Positions 16,165 through 26,644 of a stretch of 62,396 bases of DNA are shown piece after piece. The notes below the pieces were generated by a model, which made no database searches, was not told the origin of the DNA, and saw nothing but the letters and a program-made list of their open reading frames with translations. Source of the DNA: a delta proteobacterium ML8_F1. Its GTDB lineage: Bacteria; Bacillota; Clostridia; Peptostreptococcales; Acidaminobacteraceae. Where the stretch lies: assembly GCA_002029975.1 (NCBI GenBank), contig LQBE01000012.1, forward strand, positions 1,085 through 63,480, read 5' to 3'. Both the position numbers and the translations under genes were made by a program. Within the stretch, counting starts at the first letter, position 1. Every line of letters starts with the position of its first letter.

Positions 16165-17985
16165 ATGACGATACTGGTGACTGGCGGCCTGGGATATATC
16201 GGCTCCAATACGGTGGTTGCCCTGGCAGAGGCGGGGTATGAACCTGTTATTGTGGACAATCTTTCAAATAGCCGCATCGAGGTCCTCAAGGAGATAGAGG
16301 GCATTTTAAAGAGGCGGATTCCCTTTTACCGGGGGGATTTGCTGGATGAGGCCTTCCTTGAGCGGGTTTTTGACCTGACAAATCCCAAGGGCGTGGTTCA
16401 TTTTGCCGGGTTCAAGGCCGTGGGTGAATCCGTGGCCGAGCCCTTGAAATACTATGAGAACAATGTGGCCGGCAGCATGACGCTTTTGAAGGTCATGAAA
16501 GCCCGCAGGGTCTACCGGATTGTTTTCAGTTCCTCTGCCACCGTCTATGATCCGGCCCAGGCGCCTCCCTTTGAAGAGACCATGGCCCTTTCGCCCGTCA
16601 ATCCCTACGGTCATTCAAAGCTCATGGTGGAAAAAATTCTCGAGGGTCTCAACCAGACTCCGGATCCCTGGTCCGTGGGAATTCTCAGGTACTTCAACCC
16701 TCTGGGGGCCCACAAAAGCGGGCTTTTGGGGGAGGATCCCAGGGGAATCCCCAACAACCTGATGCCCTATATTACCCGGGTAGCCAGGGGGGAACTGGAA
16801 TTTCTCAGGATTTTTGGTTCGGACTATGATACGATAGATGGCACCGGAGTCAGGGATTATATCCACGTGGAGGATCTGGCCCGGGGACATATCAAGGCCC
16901 TTGAGGCCCTGTCCCGGGGACCGGGACTGGGTGTCTACAACCTCGGCACCGGCACGGGCCACAGCGTCATGGAGGTGCTGGACACCTTCGAAAAGGTCAA
17001 CGGGGTGAAAATTCCCTATGAGAGGCATCCCCGAAGGCCGGGGGACGTGGCCGCAAGCTTTGCCGCCACAGCACGGGCCAGGGAGGTTCTGGGCTTTGAG
17101 GCCCGGCAGTCCCTTGAAGCCATGTGCCGGGATGCCTGGCGCTATGAAAAGAAGAAACGACAGACACCGAAGTCGATGAACAGGATGTTAAAAGGAATGC
17201 GTTACTACAAAGAACTCGAGATTGCCAAGGAGCTTGCCATCAAGGCGGGAGAAGTGATTCTCAGGGCTTACCGGCAGTCGGACTACGAGATTGAGACCAA
17301 GGATGACGATTCGCCGGTGACGACGGCAGACCGTGAGGCCAATGCCCTCATTGTCACGGGACTCAAAGAGGCCTTCGGGGAGATTCCCGTCCTGGCCGAG
17401 GAAAGTGCCGATGACAAGGCCCGCCTGAAAAGTGATTTCTGCTGGTTGGTGGATCCCTTGGACGGGACCAGGGAGTTTATCAAGGGCAATGATGAATTCA
17501 GTGTGAATATCGCCCTGGTGTTCAGATCCCGGCCAGTGCTTGGCGTGATTTATGTCCCCACCACCGACGAACTCTACTATGCCGTGGAGGAGGAGGGCAG
17601 CTATCTTGAAACACCCCAGGAAATCAAAAAACTCCGGGTGGCCAATCGAACCCAGGAACTCGTTGCCCTCAGTTCAAGGTCCCGGGTTTCTCCCAGACTG
17701 ACGGCGATTTATGCTCAGCACCAGCGGATCCGGGAAGTCATAGCCATGGGAAGCTCCATCAAGGGATGCATGATTGCCAGAGGGAGTGCTGAAATCTACT
17801 ACAGTCTGGGAAAAACCATGGAGTGGGACACGGCGGCCATGGAAATCATCGTAACGGAGGCCGGGGGAATCTTCAGACAGCTGGACGATACCCTGATGTG
17901 CTACAACCGGAAAAACCCCTTGAATGAAAAGGGCTTCTATGTCCTCAACAACAGCGAGAACAAACTGGCCCTGCAGGAGGAATGA
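16165..17985 (+). CDS. GalE-CysQ fusion: UDP-sugar 4-epimerase + bisphosphate nucleotidase
   Basis: 606 residues from the ATG at 16165, which follows GAGGAGG by six bases and begins at the Rossmann motif (MTILVTGGLGYIGSN). Residues 1-335 are a complete UDP-glucose 4-epimerase: SSSATVY and the catalytic Tyr-Lys in NPYGHSKL are present. A basic linker (KKKRQTPKSMNRMLKG) leads to residues 345-606, a complete CysQ/inositol-monophosphatase domain with LAEES, the metal motif WLVDPLDGTREF and EWDTAAMEI...AGG. CysQ enzymes remove phosphate from PAP/PAPS. The domains are normally separate proteins. No stop and no convincing internal ribosome site separates them. The functional link is unclear; nucleotide-sugar and sulfur metabolism would meet in sulfated glycans. 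Confidence 0.85.
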   Translation: MTILVTGGLGYIGSNTVVALAEAGYEPVIVDNLSNSRIEVLKEIEGILKRRIPFYRGDLLDEAFLERVFDLTNPKGVVHFAGFKAVGESVAEPLKYYENNVAGSMTLLKVMKARRVYRIVFSSSATVYDPAQAPPFEETMALSPVNPYGHSKLMVEKILEGLNQTPDPWSVGILRYFNPLGAHKSGLLGEDPRGIPNNLMPYITRVARGELEFLRIFGSDYDTIDGTGVRDYIHVEDLARGHIKALEALSRGPGLGVYNLGTGTGHSVMEVLDTFEKVNGVKIPYERHPRRPGDVAASFAATARAREVLGFEARQSLEAMCRDAWRYEKKKRQTPKSMNRMLKGMRYYKELEIAKELAIKAGEVILRAYRQSDYEIETKDDDSPVTTADREANALIVTGLKEAFGEIPVLAEESADDKARLKSDFCWLVDPLDGTREFIKGNDEFSVNIALVFRSRPVLGVIYVPTTDELYYAVEEEGSYLETPQEIKKLRVANRTQELVALSSRSRVSPRLTAIYAQHQRIREVIAMGSSIKGCMIARGSAEIYYSLGKTMEWDTAAMEIIVTEAGGIFRQLDDTLMCYNRKNPLNEKGFYVLNNSENKLALQEE

Positions 17986-18440
17986 TACAAGTGCACAAGG
18001 AACTCATGGTACTCGTCACGGCGATGGTACCCATTTCAGAACTCAGGGGGGCGATCCCCCTGGGCATCAGCCTCGGGCTGCCTCCCCTGGAGAGTCTGTT
18101 CATCGCTCTTTTGGGGAATCTGCTGATTGTGCCGGCCCTGCTCCTGATTGTCAGGCCCCTTTTTACATATTTCAAAAGTCTCAGGGCGCTAAGAAGCTGG
18201 GTGAACGCCTATGAGGAGCGGGCGGCCCACAAGATGAAGCATTACCGGAAATACCGGCTTATCGGTCTCTTCCTTCTCGTGGCCGTGCCCATCCCCACCA
18301 CCGGGGTCTATACCGGTGTGGTGGCTGCCAATGTCTTGAAAATTGAATTTCGAAATGCCTGGCTGGCCATTTCCCTGGGTGTCCTGGTGGCTGGAATACT
18401 GGTCTACATGCTTTCCATCAATCTGATTCACCTCTTTTGA
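17982..18440 (+). CDS. Small multidrug export family membrane protein (COG2426)
   Basis: 152 residues, ATG overlapping the previous stop by four bases (ATGA). Four to five hydrophobic segments. The start (VTAMVPISELRGAIPLGIS) and the later motif VAVPIPTTGVYTGVVAANVL match the family annotated as small multi-drug export protein, whose function is not well established. Translational coupling to the GalE-CysQ gene suggests co-expression, but no functional link can be stated. Confidence 0.78.
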   Translation: MIQVHKELMVLVTAMVPISELRGAIPLGISLGLPPLESLFIALLGNLLIVPALLLIVRPLFTYFKSLRALRSWVNAYEERAAHKMKHYRKYRLIGLFLLVAVPIPTTGVYTGVVAANVLKIEFRNAWLAISLGVLVAGILVYMLSINLIHLF

Positions 18441-18452
18441 CCCAGGGACTTA

Positions 18453-18481
18453 TTGACGAAAGGTCCTAAAGAATATATACT
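18453..18481 (+). promoter_or_regulatory. Promoter of pyrG
   Basis: TTGACG (18453-18458) and TATACT (18476-18481) are 17 bases apart, a near-consensus sigma-A promoter. Transcription would start near 18488, leaving a leader of about 128 bases. Confidence 0.75.
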
Positions 18482-18505
18482 GGGAAGGTATTAAAATAAT
18501 GATTC

Positions 18506-18592
18506 GCACCCTTTTGCAAGGGTGCCTGCCCAGCCCTCAATTCACAGCACGGTGGGTGGTCATCCCTTGGGTGACCCCTCACTCTTTTTTTT
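18506..18592 (+). promoter_or_regulatory. pyrG leader with terminator (candidate attenuator)
   Basis: Two hairpins lie between the promoter and pyrG. The first is a perfect 8-bp stem, GCACCCTT (18506-18513) with AAGGGTGC (18518-18525). The second is a 14-bp stem (18552-18565 with 18569-18582; one mismatch and two G-U pairs) followed by eight T at 18585-18592, that is, a strong terminator before the start codon. CACCC of hairpin 1 could pair with GGGTG of hairpin 2, so an alternative fold is possible. In Bacillus subtilis pyrG is controlled by terminator read-through when CTP is low, depending on a GGGC transcript start; that start is not evident here. Confidence 0.7.
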
Positions 18593-18594
18593 AG

Positions 18595-20217
<1,623 letters not shown>

Positions 20218-20224
20218 TCCAACC

Positions 20225-20260
20225 AAAAAGTAGTTCAGGGTTTCCTGAACTACTTTTTTT
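20225..20260 (+). terminator. Intrinsic terminator of pyrG
   Basis: A perfect 15-bp stem (20225-20239 with 20244-20258, sequence core AGTAGTTCAGG) followed by T residues. The A-rich left side makes it able to work for the convergent gene at 20283 as well. Confidence 0.92.
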
Positions 20261-20282
20261 GATGGGTATGACGGGCTGGGCG

Positions 20283-20720
20283 CTAATCCTTCTCGTAGAG
20301 CGGCTTCTCATAGTACTCATAAAGCAGTTGGTTGATTTCACTGACCTCCAAGTGCTTTTCAATCCCGTACTTGATGATGGTATCCCGCTTCACCTTGGTG
20401 TAAAGAGGGGAATAGCCTGAAACCTTCAAAAGGGTCTGGACCTCTTCAAGTTCCCGGCACACCGCCAGGGCGATCTGAAGCAGTTTGTCCCTGGAAGCCC
20501 TTCGGTTGCCGGCGACAATCTGATAGGCATAGGTGCGGTCAATCTCGGTTTTTTTGATGATATCCGCCACCCGCATATTGTATTTGAGCAAAAGAGATTC
20601 CATGTATTCCTTGAAAGCCATTTCCTTGAAGACAAAATTGAATTCTTCAAGATAGCTGTCGATGGAAGAGGAATGCTTCAGGATTTCATCGAGTTCTTCA
20701 GTTTTCAGAGACTTCGCCAT
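20283..20720 (-). CDS. HTH (XRE-like) regulator divergent from a kinase gene
   Basis: 145 residues from the ATG at 20718-20720, which has AAGGAGG eight bases upstream; earlier in-frame starts lie before it. Residues about 40-95 form an XRE-type helix-turn-helix (LLLKYNMRVADIIKKTEID, then YAYQIVAGNRRASRDKLLQI). The flanking N- and C-terminal segments are helical and acidic. It is not a close match to a named regulator. It is transcribed divergently from a Ser/Thr kinase gene 104 bases away. Similar HTH-kinase neighbours are seen in clostridia, so regulation of or phosphorylation by the kinase is plausible but not shown. Confidence 0.72.
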   Translation of the reverse strand: MAKSLKTEELDEILKHSSSIDSYLEEFNFVFKEMAFKEYMESLLLKYNMRVADIIKKTEIDRTYAYQIVAGNRRASRDKLLQIALAVCRELEEVQTLLKVSGYSPLYTKVKRDTIIKYGIEKHLEVSEINQLLYEYYEKPLYEKD

Positions 20721-20743
20721 ATCACAAACCTCCTTTTTCATAT

Positions 20744-20749
20744 AGTATA
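20744..20749 (-). promoter_or_regulatory. Extended -10 of the HTH regulator gene
   Basis: On the minus strand TGGTATACT is an extended -10 box (TATACT at 20744-20749), 24 bases before the start codon. No clear -35 is seen. Confidence 0.45.
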
Positions 20750-20824
20750 CCATAGAAAGAGGGAGGAATATTAAGTTATAATGGAATTGTTAAGCGGATT
20801 CACAGGAGGAGGTGACGGGACCCA

Positions 20825-22774
20825 GTGGAATATCGTCCTGAAATTGCAACCATAAAGAGTCGAATACAGCGCATTGAAAATGTCTTTGCAGGACAGATCA
20901 AGGTCCTTTACCGACTCAGCGACTTTGGCAAGGATGTCTTTTTGATCACAAAGGACGGCAGGAAAATGAAGCTGCGCATCCTGCCCCTCACCGGCGAGGA
21001 GTTGATCAGAATCTCCCAGCTCAGTCGGATTGAGGACCGGCGGGTGGCCAAGGTGGTGGAATACCGCATTGCCGCAGAGGAAATCTATCTCATCACCACC
21101 TTTTTTCCGGGCAAGACCCTCTATGACACCGTTCGCGAAGAGGGGGTCTTCTCAGAAAAGGCCGCTCTGAACATCACCCGGGAAATTGCCCTGATTCTGA
21201 AGGAACTCCACGGTCAAAAGCCTCTGCCCCTGATTTTCAGAGACCTGCAGCCCAAGAATATTGTCATCAGGGACCATGAGGTTTATCTGATTGACATCGA
21301 GAGAATCAAGGAATATATTCCCCAGAGGACCCATGACACCCAGGTTATGGGGACTGTGGGTTTCATTGCCCCGGAGCAGTATGGATTCGGCCAGGCGGAT
21401 GAAAAAAGCGATATCTACAGCCTGGGGATGTGTCTGTATTTCATGGTTTCGGGCAGAATCCCGGAATTCAGAAACCAGCGGGTGGATTTCAGAAATCTGA
21501 ATCTGTCGGATTCGCTTCAAAAGCTTCTGCTGCGGATGACGGATTTCAGTCCGGAAAAACGACTGGCTTCCGTTGAACGGGTCATCGACCTGATAGAGAA
21601 CCGTCATCTCAAACGGCTTTCAAAGTGGGTGGGCCTGACCGGAGTGCTGCTGGTAGCGGTGATGCTCATTGCAGGATCCAACCCCGTGGGTTATCTGGGA
21701 GGCGGGCCCAGAGACTGGGAGGCGGTTTCTCCTATCGGAGCCTATTTTCCCAGGGGCGTGACCTTCAATGAGGCTGAAAATATTCCCTATCACCGCGAAG
21801 GGGATATTATCGTCAGGGATTTTTCCGGGGAGGATGTCCTCTCGGAGTACAACACCCTCATTGACAGCAGCACCCTCACAGAAGGGCCCTTTGAGTTTTT
21901 TGAAGTGGGCTACAACCTGGAGAAGAACCATATCAGCCTGCTTTTCAGCCTGGGACTCAAAAACGCCACTTCCGACTGGAATTTTGCCTTGAAGAAGGAG
22001 CAACACTACGACCTGCTGAGTTTTGAAGACAAGCATCCCATGGGTAACTACCGCTTTATTCTCACTCTTGAAACCGAAACGGTGAAAAACTGGGTGAAGG
22101 ACGACCCCGAGGGGGATGATTTCTTCCTGGAAATCGACGGATTCATTCAACCGGTTCCCCTGAGAAGGATTTTTCTCAGGCACGGGGCGGAGCTCAGTGA
22201 CCACAGGGTGCCTGTCTGGGTGGAGACCTACGACTATTATTTCAAAGAGGTCATCGAGAGTTTTTCCATGAGCTCACGGCAACGCCGCATCACTACTGAA
22301 ACCCGCTATCTGTCGGATTTTTTTCCAGAATGGCAGCCGGTGGAGTTCACCATCGAGGCCGAGGGTTATCTGGAAAATTCCCTGAGGCTTGTTCCGAGCC
22401 AGTTCAAGTGGTTCAGTCTGCCCATGGTGAGGCCGAGGGAGGGAATCCTCCAGGGCTTCATCGTCGATACGGTGGACCATGGGGGTCTCATCGGCATCAG
22501 AGTCTATCTGGAGGAGGTCGCCGAAGGGGGGAAAATCTACACCCTGTCCAGGAGGGATCTCTACTTTGAGGAAATCGCTTTTTACAGTTTTTCTATTGAT
22601 TCCGAGAAGAATTACATCATCCGCTATGAAATTCTGGAAAAACCCCTTGAATTTCTTGATGAGGGCTATGTGACCGGCAATGGAGTGACGCCCCACCTGA
22701 TTCAGGCCTGGGTCATCAACGAAAACCAGGCCATGAAACGAACGGTGAATATCAACCTCCTGGAGAAACAGTGA
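20825..22774 (+). CDS. Membrane Ser/Thr protein kinase with extracytoplasmic domain
   Basis: 649 residues from a GTG with GGAGGTGA upstream. Residues 1-262 are a cytoplasmic protein-kinase fold: catalytic loop FRDLQPKNIV (138-147), metal-binding Asp in LIDIE (155-159, in place of DFG) and APEQY (182-186). The glycine-rich loop is not recognisable and the HRD histidine is Phe. A membrane helix spans 268-284 (WVGLTGVLLVAVMLIAG), followed by a 365-residue extracytoplasmic region of beta-rich segments with no PASTA repeats. It probably senses an external signal. The key Asp, Asn and metal residues suggest activity, but the unusual motifs leave a pseudokinase possible. Confidence 0.78.
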   Translation: MEYRPEIATIKSRIQRIENVFAGQIKVLYRLSDFGKDVFLITKDGRKMKLRILPLTGEELIRISQLSRIEDRRVAKVVEYRIAAEEIYLITTFFPGKTLYDTVREEGVFSEKAALNITREIALILKELHGQKPLPLIFRDLQPKNIVIRDHEVYLIDIERIKEYIPQRTHDTQVMGTVGFIAPEQYGFGQADEKSDIYSLGMCLYFMVSGRIPEFRNQRVDFRNLNLSDSLQKLLLRMTDFSPEKRLASVERVIDLIENRHLKRLSKWVGLTGVLLVAVMLIAGSNPVGYLGGGPRDWEAVSPIGAYFPRGVTFNEAENIPYHREGDIIVRDFSGEDVLSEYNTLIDSSTLTEGPFEFFEVGYNLEKNHISLLFSLGLKNATSDWNFALKKEQHYDLLSFEDKHPMGNYRFILTLETETVKNWVKDDPEGDDFFLEIDGFIQPVPLRRIFLRHGAELSDHRVPVWVETYDYYFKEVIESFSMSSRQRRITTETRYLSDFFPEWQPVEFTIEAEGYLENSLRLVPSQFKWFSLPMVRPREGILQGFIVDTVDHGGLIGIRVYLEEVAEGGKIYTLSRRDLYFEEIAFYSFSIDSEKNYIIRYEILEKPLEFLDEGYVTGNGVTPHLIQAWVINENQAMKRTVNINLLEKQ

Positions 22775-22854
22775 CTGCCTGGAATTTTATTTTGGGGGAA
22801 TAAAGGAGTTTTCCCGGGGAATGTCTAATACTCAATAGGGAGGAGGCTTCGACC

Positions 22855-23190
22855 ATGGACAAGCAGAGAATTCATCAGACCTTGAACCGTATCATGGTGC
22901 TGGATGAGGAAGCTGAGGCTTTTAAAAAACAGGCTTCAGAGGAAATAAAGACAATCAAGCGGGATTTTTCCAGAAAACTGAAGGATCTTGAGGCGGAATA
23001 TCTGGAAGGCGTCAAAAAAGAGAGTCTGGAAGCCTCCAGGGACATCCTGGACGACGCCGACCGCTGGCGGGATTATATTCTTTCAGAGAGCGACAGCGCG
23101 ACGGCTTATCTTGAAGCTTTCTACGAGGAGCACCTTGAAGAATTGATGGACAAGGTGCTTAAAGAAATCTTCACTCAGGAGAAGGAGTGA
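22855..23190 (+). CDS. V/A-type ATPase subunit H/G (peripheral stalk)
   Basis: 111 residues, ATG after GGGAGGAGG. The protein is one long charged coiled coil with many Glu, Lys and Arg and no domain motifs, which is what the small stalk subunit that pairs with subunit E looks like. It is the first gene of a complete nine-gene V/A-ATPase operon, and the family normally has this subunit at the front. The assignment rests mainly on position, length and composition. No clear promoter was found in the 80 bases upstream, so part of the transcription may come from the kinase gene. Confidence 0.72.
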   Translation: MDKQRIHQTLNRIMVLDEEAEAFKKQASEEIKTIKRDFSRKLKDLEAEYLEGVKKESLEASRDILDDADRWRDYILSESDSATAYLEAFYEEHLEELMDKVLKEIFTQEKE

Positions 23191-23195
23191 GAGCC

Positions 23196-24251
23196 ATGAG
23201 CCCATCGGCAATGCATTTTGCCCCCGGCGCCAAGGCCCATGCCCTCCTCGGAAAGCGTCTCAGCCAGGGGGACTACCGGGCCTTGATGGGGATGAGGGAC
23301 ATGGGGCAGTTCGTGGATTATCTCAGGAGCCACACCGCCTACAGAACCGTGCTGGGCTCTTCTGAGAGGATCGTCCACCGCAACCAGGTGGAACTCAGAA
23401 TGAGAAAAACCCTCTATGAGCACTACGAAAAATTCTTCCACTACTACCGGGATGCCTATCGGGACTTTTTCAAGATTCTGTTCATGAGGTACCAGGTGGA
23501 GAATATCAAGCTCTTTGTCCGGGGCATACTGAGGGGGGAGACCTTCAATGCCGGAGAGGACCATTTGATACGCTCGAAGGTCTACCTGGCCATGGACTAT
23601 GACCTGATGGCCAGGGCCGGAACCCTTCAGGAACTCGTTAAAGCCCTGGAGGGAACACCCTACCATGATCTGATCCAGATTTATCTCTCCCAGGAGACCA
23701 AAGAGCAGTTGTTTTTCATAGAGATGTCCCTCGACGGATTCTATTTCAAAAGCCTGGGACGGGCCATCCAGGGGCTGGGGAGGACAGACGCCGCTCTCAT
23801 GGGTGAGCTTCTGGGAAGAAATGTGGATTTGATGAATCTGCAGTGGATTTATCGCGCCAAGAAGTACTACGGGCTGAGTCCGGAAGTGATTTTAAACTAC
23901 ACCCTGAGGCAGGGGCGACGCTTCAAGTACAAGGAGCTCAAGACGCTGAGCTATCTCAGCTCCCCGGCGGAGGTCGGTGAGGCGATGGCGGTTTCCGACT
24001 ACCGGAGTCTTCTTTCAGGAGGAGAGCTGTATCTTCAGAGGAATCTGCAGCGCTATATCTACCGATTGATGGAGGAACTGCTGAGACGGGGCAGGGGGAC
24101 CCTCATGGTTCCCGTGGCCTATCTTCACTTCCTGGAATATGAAATCCAGGATCTGAACAGCATTATGGAATCCATCAAGTACGGCGTCGGGGAGCCCGGG
24201 GTCTATCTGATCAGAGAGTTTGAAGAAAGGGGGTGGGGATTTGGCCATTGA
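23196..24251 (+). CDS. V/A-type ATPase subunit C
   Basis: 351 residues from the ATG at 23196, eight bases after AAGGAG; the GTG at 23187 lies within that ribosome site. The helical protein starts with YRALMGMRDMGQFVDYLRSH, and its repeated three-fold helical layout with DLMNLQWIYRAKKYYGLSPE near residue 210 is typical of subunit C, the funnel that connects the central shaft to the membrane rotor. It is the second gene here, ahead of subunit I, whereas many operons place C after E. Confidence 0.88.
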   Translation: MSPSAMHFAPGAKAHALLGKRLSQGDYRALMGMRDMGQFVDYLRSHTAYRTVLGSSERIVHRNQVELRMRKTLYEHYEKFFHYYRDAYRDFFKILFMRYQVENIKLFVRGILRGETFNAGEDHLIRSKVYLAMDYDLMARAGTLQELVKALEGTPYHDLIQIYLSQETKEQLFFIEMSLDGFYFKSLGRAIQGLGRTDAALMGELLGRNVDLMNLQWIYRAKKYYGLSPEVILNYTLRQGRRFKYKELKTLSYLSSPAEVGEAMAVSDYRSLLSGGELYLQRNLQRYIYRLMEELLRRGRGTLMVPVAYLHFLEYEIQDLNSIMESIKYGVGEPGVYLIREFEERGWGFGH

Positions 24252-26223
24252 AAGCATGACCCTGTTCAATCTGGTATGCGAAAGGGAGAACCTCGACCCC
24301 GTCGCCCGGGGTCTTATTGCCCAAGGAAAGGTTGCCCTCAGAGATGCTTTTGTGGATATCCGGGAGAGCACCTTCGGACTGTCCACCTCTGAAGACAATG
24401 CGGCCCCCATCATTGACATGAGCCAGATTCATGCCCTGGAAAAAAACGAGACCCTCAAGGACACCAGAAAAAAACTCGGGGAAATCATGGCGGCCATGGA
24501 GATGCCGGAAGTGATTGATGCCTCCCAGGCTGTGGGCGGATACACCTATGAGGCAACCCGGCGCTTTGTCCAGAAGGTTTATGATGAGCAGGAGGCATTG
24601 AAGGGCAGTCTGTCGGAACTGGAGGATGAGCTCAGGAAAATCGAGGCCTTCGAATGTGAGGGATGTCTCGAGGGGATTGACATTGATTTCGCCCGGCTTA
24701 TGGCCCTTGGCAGTTTCACGGTGAAATGGGGCCACCTCACCCCCGAGAACCGACAAAAGGTGGTCAGGAACTACGAGAACATACCGGCCCTGATCATCGA
24801 CCTGGGGGGCGGCCAGGGGCGGGGAGGGCTTTATCTGGTGGTGACACCGAAAGAGCTTGAAGAGGAGGTCGGCCACATCCTCAACAGTCTCAAGTTCAAG
24901 GAGGTCTACCCGCCGGAAGACCTGATGGGAACCCCTGAGGCCATGGGACGCAATTTTGAACGCAAAAAATCCTCCCTCAAAGAAGAAATTTCCCGGATCA
25001 GGGCGGCAATCCAGGAGAATTCCAGGCATCATCTTGAGGAGCTCGGCATGAGTTTCTCCCGACTTCAAATGGAGGAGAGTCTTGAGAAAGCCCGGGGGAA
25101 AATTGCGGTGACAGAACACTTCGCCTACCTTTCAGGGTGGATTCCCACCTCTGAAAAAGAGGCGCTGCAAAGGGTTCTAAGTCCCTTCGAGCCGGGGGTG
25201 ATCCTCATTTTCAGAGAACTCGGGGAAATCGGGGAAGCCCTCAGAGTGCCCACCCGTTTAAAGAATCCCAAATGGTCGGCTCCCTTTGAAGCACTGGTGA
25301 AGATGTACGGCATTCCCTCTTATACAGAGCTGGACCCCACGGGTTTTTTTGCCGTAAGCTATATGATTCTCTTCGGGGCCATGTTCGGCGACCTGGGACA
25401 GGGACTGCTGCTTTTTCTGGGAGGACTCCTTTTGGCAAGGCGAAAAAGTCCGGCCTATGGGGGGATTCTCAGTCGCCTGGGCATTGTCTCCATGGGCTTC
25501 GGCATCGTGTACGATTCCTTTTTCGGCTATGAGGAGGTCATTTCCAGGGTTTTCCCCGGGGGCTTCTATCTCAGACCCCTGGAGAATATCAATACAATCC
25601 TCTTCGCCGCCATCGGTCTTGGCATCCTCCTTCTCTATGTGGCCCTGGGCTACAGCATTTTCAACAAGCTGAAACAGGGGGACCTTGCCGGCGGCCTGCT
25701 GGGCCGCAGTGGAGTCGCCGGGACCCTTTTGTTCACCGCCCTGATTCTCTATGTTCTGGGACTCTTTCTGCCGGCCCCCCTGGTGGCTGACGGGATACTC
25801 GCCACCCTGATTCTGTTGACGGTGACCCTGATTTTTTTCAGAGAGCCCCTGGGGAATCTCGCGGGAGGACACCGGCCCCTCTACTCCGAGACACCGGGTG
25901 AATACTATGTCGAAAGCGGTTTTGACCTTTTTGAAACCTTTTTGTCCATGTTTTCCAACGGACTGTCCTTTATCAGAGTAGGGGCCTTTGCCCTGAACCA
26001 CGTAGGACTCTTCATCGCTTTTCACACCATGGCCCGGATCATCGGCACCCTCGGAGGGACCATTGCCATGTTTATCCTGGGAAACCTCCTGGTGATTTTT
26101 CTGGAAGGACTGATTGTCCTCATCCAGGGGCTGCGCCTGGTGTACTATGAACTTTTCAGCAAATACTATGAAGGGGACGGGATTGAATTTGAGCCCGACA
26201 CCCTCACTGCGGAGGTGGACTGA
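24241..26223 (+). CDS. V/A-type ATPase subunit I (membrane stator)
   Basis: 660 residues from the TTG at 24241, preceded by AAAGGGGGTGGGGA and giving the usual family start (MAIESMTLFNLV); it overlaps the end of subunit C. The N-terminal half is soluble with coiled coils (EALKGSLSELEDELRKIEAF). The C-terminal half has about seven membrane helices and holds the ion half-channel arginine region (FSNGLSFIRVGAFALNHVGL). Subunit I is the equivalent of eukaryotic subunit a. Length is normal for the family. Confidence 0.92.
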   Translation: MAIESMTLFNLVCERENLDPVARGLIAQGKVALRDAFVDIRESTFGLSTSEDNAAPIIDMSQIHALEKNETLKDTRKKLGEIMAAMEMPEVIDASQAVGGYTYEATRRFVQKVYDEQEALKGSLSELEDELRKIEAFECEGCLEGIDIDFARLMALGSFTVKWGHLTPENRQKVVRNYENIPALIIDLGGGQGRGGLYLVVTPKELEEEVGHILNSLKFKEVYPPEDLMGTPEAMGRNFERKKSSLKEEISRIRAAIQENSRHHLEELGMSFSRLQMEESLEKARGKIAVTEHFAYLSGWIPTSEKEALQRVLSPFEPGVILIFRELGEIGEALRVPTRLKNPKWSAPFEALVKMYGIPSYTELDPTGFFAVSYMILFGAMFGDLGQGLLLFLGGLLLARRKSPAYGGILSRLGIVSMGFGIVYDSFFGYEEVISRVFPGGFYLRPLENINTILFAAIGLGILLLYVALGYSIFNKLKQGDLAGGLLGRSGVAGTLLFTALILYVLGLFLPAPLVADGILATLILLTVTLIFFREPLGNLAGGHRPLYSETPGEYYVESGFDLFETFLSMFSNGLSFIRVGAFALNHVGLFIAFHTMARIIGTLGGTIAMFILGNLLVIFLEGLIVLIQGLRLVYYELFSKYYEGDGIEFEPDTLTAEVD

Positions 26224-26643
26224 ATGAAGTGGATTGTGGCACTCAGCATGATTATTGTACTCGGCACCATTATTACCGGCGTGGTCCTTATGAAAGGTTC
26301 CGTCCCTCATGACAGGGGAAGGCTCAGAAAATACCTGGCAGCCAACCTGTTGACCTACGCCCCCCTGCTGGCGGGCACCCTGGCCTTTTTGGTTCCGGAG
26401 GTATCCTACGCCCTGGAGGAACCGACCTCTGCCTCGGGTCTGGGCTATATCGCCGCCGCCCTTTCCACGGGGATGGCGACCATCGGAGCGGGCTATGCCG
26501 TGGGTGCCGTGGGAAGCTCGGCCCTTGGAGCTGTTTCAGAAGACCCCAAGATTCTGGGCAAGACCCTTATCTATGTCGGCCTTGCCGAAGGGATTGCCAT
26601 TTACGGTCTGATTATTTCGATCCTGATTCTGGGGGCGCTTTAA
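26224..26643 (+). CDS. V/A-type ATPase subunit K (rotor c-like subunit)
   Basis: 139 residues. An N-terminal membrane helix is followed by one c-type hairpin (GYIAAALSTGMATIGAGYAV, loop AVSEDPKI, then the outer helix). The ion-binding glutamate is E122 in GLAEGIAIYG. The first hairpin helix has no glutamine, unlike the F-type c subunits in this window, which suggests a different or less Na+-specific site. Start is the ATG directly after the stop of subunit I. Confidence 0.9.
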   Translation: MKWIVALSMIIVLGTIITGVVLMKGSVPHDRGRLRKYLAANLLTYAPLLAGTLAFLVPEVSYALEEPTSASGLGYIAAALSTGMATIGAGYAVGAVGSSALGAVSEDPKILGKTLIYVGLAEGIAIYGLIISILILGAL

Positions 26644-26644
26644 A

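Noticed and set aside
17150-17200. Separate cysQ gene with internal start
   Set aside because: In-frame ATGs exist at 17176, 17185 and 17197, but none has a properly spaced ribosome site and no stop precedes them; a fusion is the simpler reading.
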